This document shows, in pieces, positions 16,767 to 24,570 of a stretch of DNA of 64,000 nucleotides. The translations under genes were made by a program, and so were the position numbers. Within the stretch, counting starts at the first letter, position 1. Each line of letters opens with the position of its first letter. This DNA is from Nocardia flavorosea (GTDB lineage: Bacteria; Actinomycetota; Actinomycetes; Mycobacteriales; Mycobacteriaceae), in the NCBI RefSeq assembly GCF_015477805.1, contig NZ_JADLQL010000004.1, positions 62,001 to 126,000 of the forward strand. The letters are read 5' to 3'. The notes beneath the pieces are model-generated. The model ran no database searches. It saw only the letters and a program-made list of their open reading frames with translations, and was not told the DNA's origin.

Positions 16767-17303
16767 CTATTCCGCCGGTTCGAGTTTTCCGCGATCAGGA
16801 ATTAGAATGTCATATCGGTTCACAACTGGCGAGCTCCTCTTGATGCGGAAGTCTTTTTCGGAACCCGCATACCACAGAACCTGCACAGGTTTTCTGCCCT
16901 CCATGAAGAGAAGCACTCCCTCCGACGATTCATCTGCCCATACATCGCGAACGATGAGACCCTCCCAGCAGACTCCGGCCGCCCCCGCCCACCTATTGAG
17001 TTCTTCGGCAGTGGTATTGTCAGGAACGTCGATTATCCGGTCCCAGCCTCCCTGCCAACCCGCTACTTGTGCTATGGCGTCGAGTGTTGTGGATTCCGTC
17101 CCCAAGGCCGCTCGACGCGCCTCGGCATTGAAAGGCTCCGCAGGGCCGAGAACATTCCGAGTACCCCACAGGTCGAAGGTGGGTCCGACACATTTCGGTT
17201 CTTCCGTCTGACTCGGCCCGGAGCCGCTACGAATCAGCGAACACCCGGTGATCAACAACAAAATACCAGCCAACACCACGATGAGTGAGCATTTTGCTTT
17301 CAT
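16767..17303 (-). CDS. tandem lipoprotein paralogue 3 (unknown family)
   Basis: The protein has 178 residues with lipobox ITGC (Cys21). Landmarks are CVGPTFDLWGTRNVLGPAEP, LDAIAQVAGWQGGWDRIIDV, NTTAEELNRWAGAAGVCWEG, SSEGVLLFMEG and VQVLWYAGSEKDF. It is the first lipoprotein after the DUF6973-like gene, starting nine bases after that stop with AGGG seven bases upstream, so the two are co-transcribed and probably co-expressed. If one of the three is the cognate immunity protein, this position favours it; that is inference. Confidence 0.75.
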   Translation of the reverse strand: MKAKCSLIVVLAGILLLITGCSLIRSGSGPSQTEEPKCVGPTFDLWGTRNVLGPAEPFNAEARRAALGTESTTLDAIAQVAGWQGGWDRIIDVPDNTTAEELNRWAGAAGVCWEGLIVRDVWADESSEGVLLFMEGRKPVQVLWYAGSEKDFRIKRSSPVVNRYDILIPDRGKLEPAE

Positions 17304-17312
17304 ATATTCGCC

Positions 17313-18521
17313 CTAATTGCTTGTGGGTAGCGGGATATCGATACCCGGCGCCTGGTCTATGTCCTCCTCGGTGAACTGGTTACTCCAGGCTATAACAGGC
17401 GCTCCAGCCGGGTTTTCAGGAGGTATCGCGAGGACGAGGGCATTTCCACTGTCTATTTCATTCTTGATGAGCTGCTGCAATTCCTCGGGCGACGCATCGG
17501 GGTAGGCAGCGCCTATCTCACGTCCGAGCTGGTTGTTGAACAGGTCCATAGCTTCCCTATTCGGCGGGTTGCCACCAAGTTTTTCATGGGCGGTACCATA
17601 CATTTCGGTCCACTCGGGACCGAACCGTTGCGCCATGAGCGCGTTCCAGTATGCGTGCCGAAATGCATCGCCCTGTCCGTCGTCGGCAGAGTCCGGATAG
17701 GCAGCCAAGGCAGCCGCCTTGGCTTGCTCCGTCATCTCGAACTGGTCGACGATGCCCGCGTAGTCCTTCTCTGCGAGCAGCATCGACATCACGGCGATCT
17801 CCTCGGTACTGAGCATCTGGGGCTGCAGTCCGGGCTTTACTCGCTGGAGCGCCTCCAGCTGCCACCCGGTCGGCCATAGTTGCAGATCACCGACCGACGA
17901 GTCGGTCTGATAGTCCTCGAGTATCTTCGCGAGTTCAGGGTCACTCGGTTTCGCGGCTAGCGCAGTTTTCACGGAGTCGGTCAGGTTCTCGAGGAGAGTT
18001 GCGAACTTTGCGCCGCCTTCCAGATCTGCTTCGAGGATATTGGTGAGCGCGCTTTGCAACGTTATCTGGAAGGATAGTTCGGCCGATTCCTTGGCGGTCA
18101 CGGCGGCGGGTCCGAAGGGAAAGAACTCTGTCGCGATCTCCCAGTTCGACCGGTACGAGTCGACCGTACCGTCGCCGTTGACGAACAAATCCCAGCGGGA
18201 GGATTCGACCTCCTCCTTGGTATCCCGGATGGTCTGGATCTCGGTGGCGATCGTATCGGCCAGACTGCGGGCGAGCTTACCCATCGCGTCGAGTACGTCG
18301 GCGGTATCGAATGCCTCGTTGCGGTCGATGAGCGCCCGGTCGCGAGCCGCCGTTCCGGCCTCACTGTCGAAGAATTCTTGTGACGTGTCGATCTTCTTCG
18401 CCGCCGAATCGGCCTCGCGATCCACCGTTTGCGAACTTCCACCCAGCTTGAAGGCGGTGTCGGCGATGTGATGGACCTGCCATCCGAGGACTTGATCGAT
18501 GGTCAATGGTTCCCTGGTCAT
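17313..18521 (-). CDS. candidate ESX effector with C-terminal DUF6973-like domain
   Basis: The protein has 402 residues and starts in an ATGA overlap with the EspC-like gene. The N-terminal 230 residues are helical with no signal peptide (KLARSLADTIATEIQTIRD). The C-terminal part, about 275-345, has DAFRHAYWNAL (D285, R288, H289), AHE (H312, E313) and MDLFNNQLGRE (D326, N329, N330, R334), which resembles the family named DUF6973, found at the ends of bacterial surface and toxin-like proteins. Conserved His, Asp and Asn residues suggest an enzymatic site. With an EspC-like partner upstream and lipoproteins downstream it looks like a type VII-exported effector; the activity is unknown. Confidence 0.65.
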   Translation of the reverse strand: MTREPLTIDQVLGWQVHHIADTAFKLGGSSQTVDREADSAAKKIDTSQEFFDSEAGTAARDRALIDRNEAFDTADVLDAMGKLARSLADTIATEIQTIRDTKEEVESSRWDLFVNGDGTVDSYRSNWEIATEFFPFGPAAVTAKESAELSFQITLQSALTNILEADLEGGAKFATLLENLTDSVKTALAAKPSDPELAKILEDYQTDSSVGDLQLWPTGWQLEALQRVKPGLQPQMLSTEEIAVMSMLLAEKDYAGIVDQFEMTEQAKAAALAAYPDSADDGQGDAFRHAYWNALMAQRFGPEWTEMYGTAHEKLGGNPPNREAMDLFNNQLGREIGAAYPDASPEELQQLIKNEIDSGNALVLAIPPENPAGAPVIAWSNQFTEEDIDQAPGIDIPLPTSN

Positions 18522-18838
18522 CGGGGTCCCGTCTGCTCTATATCCTTGCCGGCGTCGCCTACGTCCGCGGCGAAACCTTGGTCGGCGCCTTCGAAGGCGA
18601 CCGCCTGCCGATCGAGTTCGTCGGCGAACCATGTCTGCCGGCTCGCGTGGTACTGCACCACCCTGTCCATGGCCTTGAGCGATTCCTCGATCTTGACTGC
18701 GAGGTCGGAGTTCGTCATCTGGCTTCGCGCGGCATCGCGGCTCGGCTTCGCGATCGGCGCGACACCGTTGAGGGTTGCGGCATGGGCGCGTAGTTCGACA
18801 GCCAGTGCACGCATCTTGGCGGGATCGATATTCGTCAT
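18518..18838 (-). CDS. EspC/WXG100-like ESX secretion target
   Basis: The protein has 106 residues and is helical. It opens MTNIDPAKMRALAVELRAHA, typical of EspC-like (DUF2580) type VII targets, and its second helix reads LAVKIEESLKAMDRVVQYHA. There is no signal peptide and no exact WxG. The start shares one base with the YbaB stop (TGATG), and its own stop overlaps the DUF6973-like start (ATGA), so the three genes are translationally linked. It is the likely co-secreted partner or export adaptor of the larger protein. Confidence 0.65.
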   Translation of the reverse strand: MTNIDPAKMRALAVELRAHAATLNGVAPIAKPSRDAARSQMTNSDLAVKIEESLKAMDRVVQYHASRQTWFADELDRQAVAFEGADQGFAADVGDAGKDIEQTGPR

Positions 18839-19125
18839 CAGCGCAGCCGGCTTCTGTCGGCGGCGTGCCGGTCGGCGTCGCCGAACGCCCGCTCGGCGGC
18901 TGCCGTGGCTTCCGCCAAGGCCAGCCGATGGGTATCCGCTATGACCGTTGCCAAGTGGTCCGGCCCGTCGTCCATGGCGTAGTCGGCCAGCCAGATATTG
19001 GTGATCCGGCCCGTCACATCGGTTTCGATACGGACGCTGCCGTCCCTGGATCGAATGGCGCCGCGGATCTCGGCCAGCTCCGCGTTGATCCGGGCGATCT
19101 CCGCTGCGCGGTCGCTGCTGTTCAC
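18838..19125 (-). CDS. YbaB/EbfC-family protein
   Basis: The protein has 95 residues from GTG 19125, with GGGGGAG upstream. An N-terminal helix (RAAEIARINAELAEIRGAI) is followed by a strand pair SVRIETDVTGRITNIWLADY and a C-terminal helix, the YbaB fold. In mycobacteria YbaB-like proteins such as EspL occur in ESX loci and stabilise or regulate secreted proteins, so this position ahead of an EspC-like gene fits. It may bind DNA or act as a cytosolic scaffold; the sequence alone does not decide. Confidence 0.7.
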   Translation of the reverse strand: MNSSDRAAEIARINAELAEIRGAIRSRDGSVRIETDVTGRITNIWLADYAMDDGPDHLATVIADTHRLALAEATAAAERAFGDADRHAADRSRLR

Positions 19126-19364
19126 ACTCGTTCTCCCCTTGCCCCCTGGCGAACTGCGCCGCTATCGGGTGCCGTCCAGTTCTGTCGCGAACATCCTCGC
19201 ATACGGGGCGTTTCGGCGTCGAAGCCGACGTTGCGGCCGGACATCGCTGTGCAAACGAAGTGCGTGGCAACGGAAACGAGCTGGTCGCGCTCGTCACGCA
19301 GACACAACCCGTCATGCGCCGCTCCTGGCCGGTGGCGTCGACGAAAGAGTCGGCGGAACATCAC
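19122..19364 (-). CDS. possible small protein between TetR and YbaB genes
   Basis: An open frame of 80 codons begins ATGATG three bases after the TetR stop, with AAAGG just upstream, and ends in a GTGA overlap with the YbaB start. These two signals are the only support. The sequence is Arg-rich at the start (MMFRRLFRRRHRPG) and has three Cys, but no family that I recognise. If real, it joins the TetR gene and the effector operon into one transcript. Confidence 0.3.
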   Translation of the reverse strand: MMFRRLFRRRHRPGAAHDGLCLRDERDQLVSVATHFVCTAMSGRNVGFDAETPRMRGCSRQNWTAPDSGAVRQGARGERV

Positions 19365-19367
19365 CTT

Positions 19368-20006
19368 TCAGATGTTTTCGGCGAGTGCCGTCAGCCATTG
19401 CCGGATGGTGGTTCGTAGGTCCTCCCGGCCGGCTGGGGTGCCCGGTTCGAGCCCTCTCCGGGACCGGGCACCGTGGAGGCGGTCGAAGAGCAATCCTTCG
19501 AGCAGGCTGATCAGGTCGTATGCCGCCCGCTGCGGGTGTGGGGCACCGAGCGCGGTCATCAGTGATTCCGCCGCGGGGACGGAGAACAGGCATCCGGCCA
19601 GCGCGGCCCGGAGTTCGTCGCTGAGGGCACTGTCGACGGTGAGGGCGTAGCGGGCGAGCACGTCGCGGCGACGGAGTCCCAGCAGCAGGTCGAGTTGGGT
19701 GGCGATGAAATCGGCAGCGGCTTCGGTGGTGAACGATTGCTCCGGCTCCATTGCTGTCTGGAAGGTGTCGCGCGAAACGCTGGTCAGGTGGGTGATCGCG
19801 GCGTCGAGGAGTTCGCGGCGGGTGCGGTAGTAATACGACGTCGACCCTCGGGCGAGCCCGAGGTGGCGGTCGATCGCGGGGTGGCTCACCGCCCGGCTTC
19901 CGCCGGCCGCTGCGAGGTCCAGGACCGTCTCGCAGATCGCGGTCCGCCTGGCCACCCCGCGCCGGACCGGAGCTGCGGGCGGCCCGGCGTCGCCGAGTTC
20001 GCTCAC
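19368..20006 (-). CDS. TetR family regulator
   Basis: The protein has 212 residues from GTG 20006, with GAGGAGG seven bases upstream. The helix-turn-helix is slightly unusual: VSHPAIDRHLGLARGSTSYYYRTRRELL near residues 35-65. The C-terminal domain is of normal length. The gene is divergent from the methyltransferase at 20150, with an inverted repeat between them, so control of that gene and of itself is likely. The effector operon follows on the same strand, so read-through control of that operon is possible. Confidence 0.8.
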   Translation of the reverse strand: MSELGDAGPPAAPVRRGVARRTAICETVLDLAAAGGSRAVSHPAIDRHLGLARGSTSYYYRTRRELLDAAITHLTSVSRDTFQTAMEPEQSFTTEAAADFIATQLDLLLGLRRRDVLARYALTVDSALSDELRAALAGCLFSVPAAESLMTALGAPHPQRAAYDLISLLEGLLFDRLHGARSRRGLEPGTPAGREDLRTTIRQWLTALAENI

Positions 20007-20088
20007 CGCTGTCCTCCTCGATAGGTCGTCACCGACGCGACGCTCGGATAGTGGGCTCGGCCACTTCTGTATCACCTCACCGCCGCAT

Positions 20089-20108
20089 TCCTCTAACAAT
20101 ATAGAGGA
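20089..20108. promoter_or_regulatory. inverted repeat, likely TetR operator
   Basis: The arms TCCTCTA and TAGAGGA are exact reverse complements around ACAATA. The site lies between the divergent TetR (start 20006) and methyltransferase (start 20150) genes and is AT-richer than its surroundings. Confidence 0.6.
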
Positions 20109-20149
20109 CGCTTCCCCGGATGGGGATACGGAAGGAAGGCAGAGCGAAA

Positions 20150-21013
20150 ATGACCGAACAGCATCTGGTGGACCACGTCTCCGACACCGCACGATGGGTC
20201 GCCGTCCACCGCGCCACCGAAACCGAGCGCCCGGACGCCCTGTTCGCCGACCCGTACGCGGCGCGCCTGGCCGGCCCGCGAGGACGAGAGATCGCGGCCC
20301 ATGCCGCGGAATCCATAGCCGATGACTGGTTTCTGGTCACCCGCACCAAACTCGTCGACGATCAGGTGACCGCGGCCGTCGCCACAGGATCCGATGTGGT
20401 GCTCAACCTCGGTGCCGGACTCGACACCCGCCCCTACCGAATGTCGCTACCGGCTGATCTGCGATGGATCGAAGCCGACCTGCCGGGCATGATTGCCGAG
20501 AAGAACGCACTGCTCGCCGACGCCGAGCCCAGGTGCCGGTTGCAGCGCATCGGCTTGGATGTCACCGACACCGACGCCCTCACCACCTTCCTCGACGCGG
20601 CACTCGACAACGCCTCCCGAGCCCTGGTGGTGACCGAAGGTCTGGTCATGTACCTGACGGAAACCGATGCCGTCGAGCTGACTCGCGCCCTGCAACATCC
20701 CGCCGTCACACATTGGTGCCTGGATTTCAGCACCGCGGGCGTCGCGGCGTTGATGGCCGACCGCAACCGGGGACTGCTGCGCCACGCACCGTGGACCTTC
20801 CTACCCGAAACCGGTCTCGCCTTCTTCGAAAACCTCGGCTGGATCACCGAATACGTGGAGTCGCTGCTGACCGCGGCCGCGCGGCTCGATCGGCTGTCCG
20901 CACCGGAAATGTCGGCCGCGGCCACGGGGCCGCAACCAGATCCCCGGGCACCCGGCCACTGGCCCTTCAGCGCCGTCGCGCTCCTCACCCACTCCATTCG
21001 GCAGCAGCGGTAG
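20150..21013 (+). CDS. SAM-dependent methyltransferase, TIGR00027/LCM type
   Basis: The protein has 287 residues from ATG 20150. It opens with DTARWVAVHRATETERPDAL and FADPYAARL, the conserved N-terminus of the actinobacterial TIGR00027 family. The SAM motif is VVLNLGAGLDTRPYR near residue 85, and the central WIEADLPG and VVTEGLVMYL motifs are present. Members of this group, abundant in mycobacteria and nocardiae, methylate small molecules or carboxyl groups; substrates are mostly unknown. It is controlled by the divergent TetR, judging from the shared intergenic palindrome. Confidence 0.85.
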   Translation: MTEQHLVDHVSDTARWVAVHRATETERPDALFADPYAARLAGPRGREIAAHAAESIADDWFLVTRTKLVDDQVTAAVATGSDVVLNLGAGLDTRPYRMSLPADLRWIEADLPGMIAEKNALLADAEPRCRLQRIGLDVTDTDALTTFLDAALDNASRALVVTEGLVMYLTETDAVELTRALQHPAVTHWCLDFSTAGVAALMADRNRGLLRHAPWTFLPETGLAFFENLGWITEYVESLLTAAARLDRLSAPEMSAAATGPQPDPRAPGHWPFSAVALLTHSIRQQR

Positions 21014-21100
21014 CCACCGGCGAGTTCATCGACTGTCCGCACCGATCCCCTGCGCGTACTGATACCTCGGCCGGACAATCTTCGCCGGCGACCGCACCCA

Positions 21101-22033
21101 TCAGCTGCCGAACGGGTCGAGGCCGGTGAGAGCCGTAGTCGCGGCCCACAGAGCGGTCGCGACGGCGAAGTCGGTCATGTGCGGATGTGGTGTCTCCCGA
21201 TGCGGTTTTCCACGTAGACCGAACACCCTCGGTCCCCACAGTTGCCCGCCGGTGATCGCAGTGTCCAGGACGGCTCGGGTTATCGGCTTCGCGCCCGAGT
21301 CTTTGCCGTGCAGTGCCACACCCGCCGGCATGCCGCGCAGCCGTTGGGCGGTGGTGCGTACGAACAAGGGCGGGCGTGCTGGAGTCAGCGAGTCCAGGGC
21401 ACCGCCGGGATGAACTACCACGCTGGCGGTATCGACGCCGCGGGCACGCAGGCGGCGATCGAGTTCGAATCCGAACGACATCTGAGCCAGCTTCGAACGG
21501 CCGTAAGTGCGCTTGGACCGATAGTCGCGTTCGGATTGCAGATCGGTGAGATCCAGCCGCTCCGTCCGTGCCGCGTAGCTGCCCACCGTGATCACCCGGC
21601 TGTCGGCGGTGGCCGCCAGCACCGGCGCCAGATGAGCGATCAGCGCGAAATGCCCGAGATAATTCGTGGCGAGCATCAGCTCGTACCCCTGCGGGCTCAC
21701 GCGCCGATCGGGGCCGGGCAGCAGGATTCCGGCATTGAGGACCACCGCATCCAATCTGTCGGCATCGAGTGCACCTACGGAGGCGGGCAGCGACGACAGA
21801 TCGGCCAGATTCAGCGGCACCGATCGTAGCCGGGCGTTCGGGACACGCGACCGGATCGCCTGCATCGCGACGCCGGCCTTTGCGCTGTCGCGGCAGCCCA
21901 TCACGATGGTGGCGCCACTGGCCGCGAGCTGCTCGGCAGCGAAATACCCGATGCCCGCACTGGCACCGGTGATCAGAAAGGTCTTCCCCGCGGCCCTGCC
22001 CGGGCTCTGCCAACTCATGCCATCGATGTTCAT
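21101..22033 (-). CDS. short-chain dehydrogenase/reductase
   Basis: The protein has 310 residues from ATG 22033, chosen because GAGG lies five bases upstream; ATG 22054 is less supported. It has the NAD(P)-binding TGASAGIGYFAAEQL, NAG (VLNAGI), and a catalytic S...Y-x-x-x-K arrangement in VGSYA and TYGRSKLAQ. The layout resembles the retinol-dehydrogenase-like SDR group with about 300 residues. It is convergent with the methyltransferase. The substrate is unknown. Confidence 0.85.
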   Translation of the reverse strand: MNIDGMSWQSPGRAAGKTFLITGASAGIGYFAAEQLAASGATIVMGCRDSAKAGVAMQAIRSRVPNARLRSVPLNLADLSSLPASVGALDADRLDAVVLNAGILLPGPDRRVSPQGYELMLATNYLGHFALIAHLAPVLAATADSRVITVGSYAARTERLDLTDLQSERDYRSKRTYGRSKLAQMSFGFELDRRLRARGVDTASVVVHPGGALDSLTPARPPLFVRTTAQRLRGMPAGVALHGKDSGAKPITRAVLDTAITGGQLWGPRVFGLRGKPHRETPHPHMTDFAVATALWAATTALTGLDPFGS

Positions 22034-22424
22034 ACCGGCCTCTTGCACCGCCATTGCGTTGTACTTGCGCCGCACGCGTGTCCCGACGCCGGGAGGTCCC
22101 GCCGTCCGGCGCGGAGGCCGACTGCGATAAACAATTGGACTCGGCTCCGCACTTGTGTTTTATTTCCGGGTGGGCAATGTCCAGATCGGACTGTCTATCC
22201 CTTGGGAAGAGGTGTTTTGTGACCCGGCCCGCGCCGAGCGCGCCCGACTGCATCGCGTAGTCGTCCCCCTCGCCGTGACCTCACGGCTTCTACGAGACGA
22301 CACGTACCGACGTCTGCGGTTCCCGTGGCATCCGTCTGCCTGTAACGGCATACAGCGTCGACAAGGCTGAAGCCGTCCGCAGTCCTGCCCTGGTTTCCGA
22401 AACCGCTCGGCCTGCTCGCAAGGA
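22034..22424. other. intergenic, nothing recognised
   Basis: These 391 bases lie between the SDR start and the GNAT remnant. No open frame in them has family features, and no strong hairpin or repeat is visible. Confidence 0.35.
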
Positions 22425-22721
22425 TCACTTCAATCCCGGCTCCTGGACCGATCCGGCAGTTCCGCACTTCGGCGCATCTCCGTGTGCGGTGGCCGGCACC
22501 TTCCCGGAGCCCTGTTCAAGGGTTTCTACGTTGACTTCTTCCTCATCCGGATCCGGGTTTGCCGCCCAGCGGGTGCGGACGAGTTCGGCCGATCCGAAAG
22601 TCGTGCTCGGATCGGGTACACCGAGGGCGGTGCCGAAGGCGAGCCGGCAGATTTCGTCGGCGCCGTCCAGATCCGCTCGAATCATCGGGCGTACGGATAT
22701 GGCTCCCTTTGCCGAACTCAT
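22425..22721 (-). pseudogene. N-terminal GNAT acetyltransferase remnant
   Basis: From ATG 22721 the first 55 or so residues read as a GNAT protein (SVRPMIRADLDGADEICRLA, then FGTALGVPDP and ELVRTRWAANPD), a common actinobacterial N-terminus. After that the sequence turns acidic and then random, with none of the acetyl-CoA-binding core. The frame ends after 98 codons. A functional acetyltransferase is excluded; a deletion has removed most of the gene. Confidence 0.6.
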
Positions 22722-23015
22722 ACCTGCCTCCCGCCGCTGATGAACTGCCATTTCACCACGCCAGAACAGTCCTGGGCAGAATCGACGCGACTGTGCCTGT
22801 TCGGATGGATCGAACGTATCCGAACGGACGTAGGGTTCGACCGTCTGTATTCGGCGAGATGACCGCGACCCTCCACACGTTCACCGACGATGGGAGAGGT
22901 AGCCATCGGTCGTTTTGCTGCTCCGGCTATTGCGACGGAGTTCCGTGGCGGAGTATTCCGCTTTCTGGATCGACTCGGCTGCCGAAATCACGTTTGCCTC
23001 GGAGAGAACCACTTG

Positions 23016-23089
23016 TGGGGCGGGCGGGGCTCGAACCCGCGACCAATGGATTATGAGTCCACGGCTCTAACCGACTGAGCTACCGCCCC
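23016..23089 (-). tRNA. tRNA with CAT anticodon (elongator Met or Ile2)
   Basis: On the minus strand the cloverleaf folds cleanly: acceptor GGGGCGG/CCGCCCC, D arm GCTC...GAGC, anticodon stem GTGGA/TCCAT with loop CTCATAA, T arm GCGGG-TTCGAGC-CCCGC, and discriminator A. No CCA is encoded. The anticodon CAT fits elongator tRNA-Met, but tRNA-Ile that reads AUA after lysidine modification has the same anticodon, and the TTGGTCGC variable region looks more like the Ile2 form of other bacteria. The acceptor stem is fully paired, so it is not an initiator. Confidence 0.9.
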
Positions 23090-23223
23090 TCGTCGCGGCC
23101 AGTGGCCGCAGGTGTGGGATGGTACCCGGTTGGGCGGACGGGGGCCAATCGAGCGGGGCGTGGTCTCGGTGGGGAGCTGCGCGGGGTGGTTAGGGTGGGG
23201 TGTTGCCGAGCGGAGGAGGGCGT

Positions 23224-23670
23224 GTGGCCGGGTTGTTCGTACGGGTGTTGCGGGCGCACCAGTGGATCTACGAGAAGAGCGGCGGGCTGGTGGGGCATCG
23301 ATTGCTGTTCGGGAATCCGACGCTGCTGCTGCGGACCGTGGGGCGTAAGACCGGCTTACCGCGGACGTCGGCGCTGACCTACGCAAAGGATGGGGAGGAT
23401 TTTCTGGTGACCGCGTCGAACGGCGGATCGCCGCGGCCGCCGGGGTGGCTGGCGAATGTGAAGGCGCGGCCGGAATGTGAGGTGCGAGTGGGGCGGCGCG
23501 CGTTTCCGGTGGTGGCTCGGGCTACTCTGCCCGGCGATCCGGGGTACGCGCGCCGCTGGGGGCTGGTGGACGCGGTGAACAAGGGCCGGTACAGCGAATA
23601 TCAGCAGAAGACCCGGCGTCCGATTGCGGTGGTGGTGCTTTCGCCCGCGGTGGCGAATCAGTCGGAGTAG
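23224..23670 (+). CDS. Ddn-like F420-dependent nitroreductase family protein
   Basis: The protein has 148 residues from GTG 23224, with GGAGGAGG upstream. It shows the deazaflavin-dependent reductase family core: LLLRTVGRKTGLPRTSALTY, FLVTASNGG, PGWLANVKARPECEVRVG and a C-terminal NKGRYSEYQQKTRRPIAVVV. Relatives of Mycobacterium Ddn use reduced F420 and act on quinones and nitro compounds, often at the membrane. The 3' end overlaps by 13 bases a convergent small frame. It lies just after the tRNA gene. Confidence 0.85.
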   Translation: MAGLFVRVLRAHQWIYEKSGGLVGHRLLFGNPTLLLRTVGRKTGLPRTSALTYAKDGEDFLVTASNGGSPRPPGWLANVKARPECEVRVGRRAFPVVARATLPGDPGYARRWGLVDAVNKGRYSEYQQKTRRPIAVVVLSPAVANQSE

Positions 23671-23909
23671 GTGTCCGATCCGGCCCGCACCCGCGTTCTG
23701 CGCGAAACGAGTTCCTCCGGTGGCCGGCTGGCGAGATGAACTACGGAGGCAACGAGAATCAGGATTGCGAGTACTACCAATGCGGTAACCACGGCACGCA
23801 CAGTAACGGTGGCCGGTGAACGCTGCACCCGAGAGCGGTCTATGCCCGTTCGTGAATCCTTTTGATTCGGAAGCGGTTTCGAAAGTAACCCAAAATTCTT
23901 CAGAAACAT
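23658..23909 (-). CDS. possible small single-pass membrane protein
   Basis: This is an 83-codon frame with a basic N-terminal half and one clear membrane segment (VRAVVTALVVLAILILVASV) near residues 39-58, followed by a charged tail. The ribosome site is weak, and the base composition is more AT-rich than the surroundings. It ends convergently with the Ddn-like gene, overlapping by 13 bases. I recognise no family. The membrane helix is the main reason to list it. Confidence 0.4.
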   Translation of the reverse strand: MFLKNFGLLSKPLPNQKDSRTGIDRSRVQRSPATVTVRAVVTALVVLAILILVASVVHLASRPPEELVSRRTRVRAGSDTYSD

Positions 23910-23982
23910 CCGATGATTACCGGATAATTTGAGACACAACCGGCACAAGGCGGACAATCTGTGAAAATGCAGGTTTCCATCC

Positions 23983-23999
23983 TATATCAAATTGATATA
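23983..23999. promoter_or_regulatory. AT-rich perfect palindrome
   Basis: TATATCAA and TTGATATA flank a single A. A fully AT-rich perfect 17-bp palindrome is rare in this GC-rich DNA. It lies 74 bases upstream of the small membrane frame and downstream of the Gly-rich gene, a plausible operator or promoter element. Confidence 0.45.
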
Positions 24000-24158
24000 A
24001 TTCCTGGCGTGGCGCGCCGCATCCGAATCGAACCCCCAAGGCCCACAACGGGATTCACGCAGGCGTTACAGAACGCCCGATCACATGCCACAAAGCCACC
24101 TTCGAATATTACACGCAACTTTTGGTTACATCCATTGGATGCCCGCGGAACCGTTCGA

Positions 24159-24431
24159 TCAGCCCCCGCCGCCACCGCCCCCGCAACCACCTCCGCCACC
24201 CCCACAGCCGCCGCCGCCCCCATCGCTCGACCCGCCGTCGCCCGAACTCCAACCGCCCGAACCGCTGTCGCCCGCGAAGTAGCTTCCGCCCGCGTAATAC
24301 CCGCCCCGCCGCGCTCGACTCCCACGCCGGCCGGAACCGGCCTTGCCGATCGCGAGGACGATACCCACGACTGCCCCCACGCAGAGCAAGCCCACCATCA
24401 GCAGGAAGAAGAATCCCAGCACCAGGTCCAT
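24159..24431 (-). CDS. small membrane protein with Gly/Cys-rich tail
   Basis: The protein has 90 residues from ATG 24431. One membrane segment (MDLVLGFFFLLMVGLLCVGAV) begins at residue 1, then come a basic RRGSRARR stretch, a YYAGGSYFAGDSG region and a tail of Gly runs broken by single Cys. Such GGGCGGGG tails are typical of TIGR04222-like actinobacterial membrane proteins, here without the large TIGR04222 domain. The divergent neighbour is a GRDP-like gene, an association that I recall from other genomes. The function is unknown; the tail may bind metal or be a sorting or modification site. Confidence 0.6.
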   Translation of the reverse strand: MDLVLGFFFLLMVGLLCVGAVVGIVLAIGKAGSGRRGSRARRGGYYAGGSYFAGDSGSGGWSSGDGGSSDGGGGGCGGGGGGCGGGGGGG

Positions 24432-24570
24432 CAGTCCACGGTACCGACGAATACCACTGCCGCATCGGCGAATCCGGCCGCCGGGCCGGCAGGCGACGCC
24501 GCCACGAAGCCGACAGCCGCGAACGGACGCGAAGGATCCCACCGCCCGGGGCAACGCGGATAATGGCGGT

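Noticed and set aside
18518..18838. Search for a WxG or YxxxD/E export signal in the EspC-like protein
   Set aside because: Neither motif is present exactly, so I did not use them as evidence for export.
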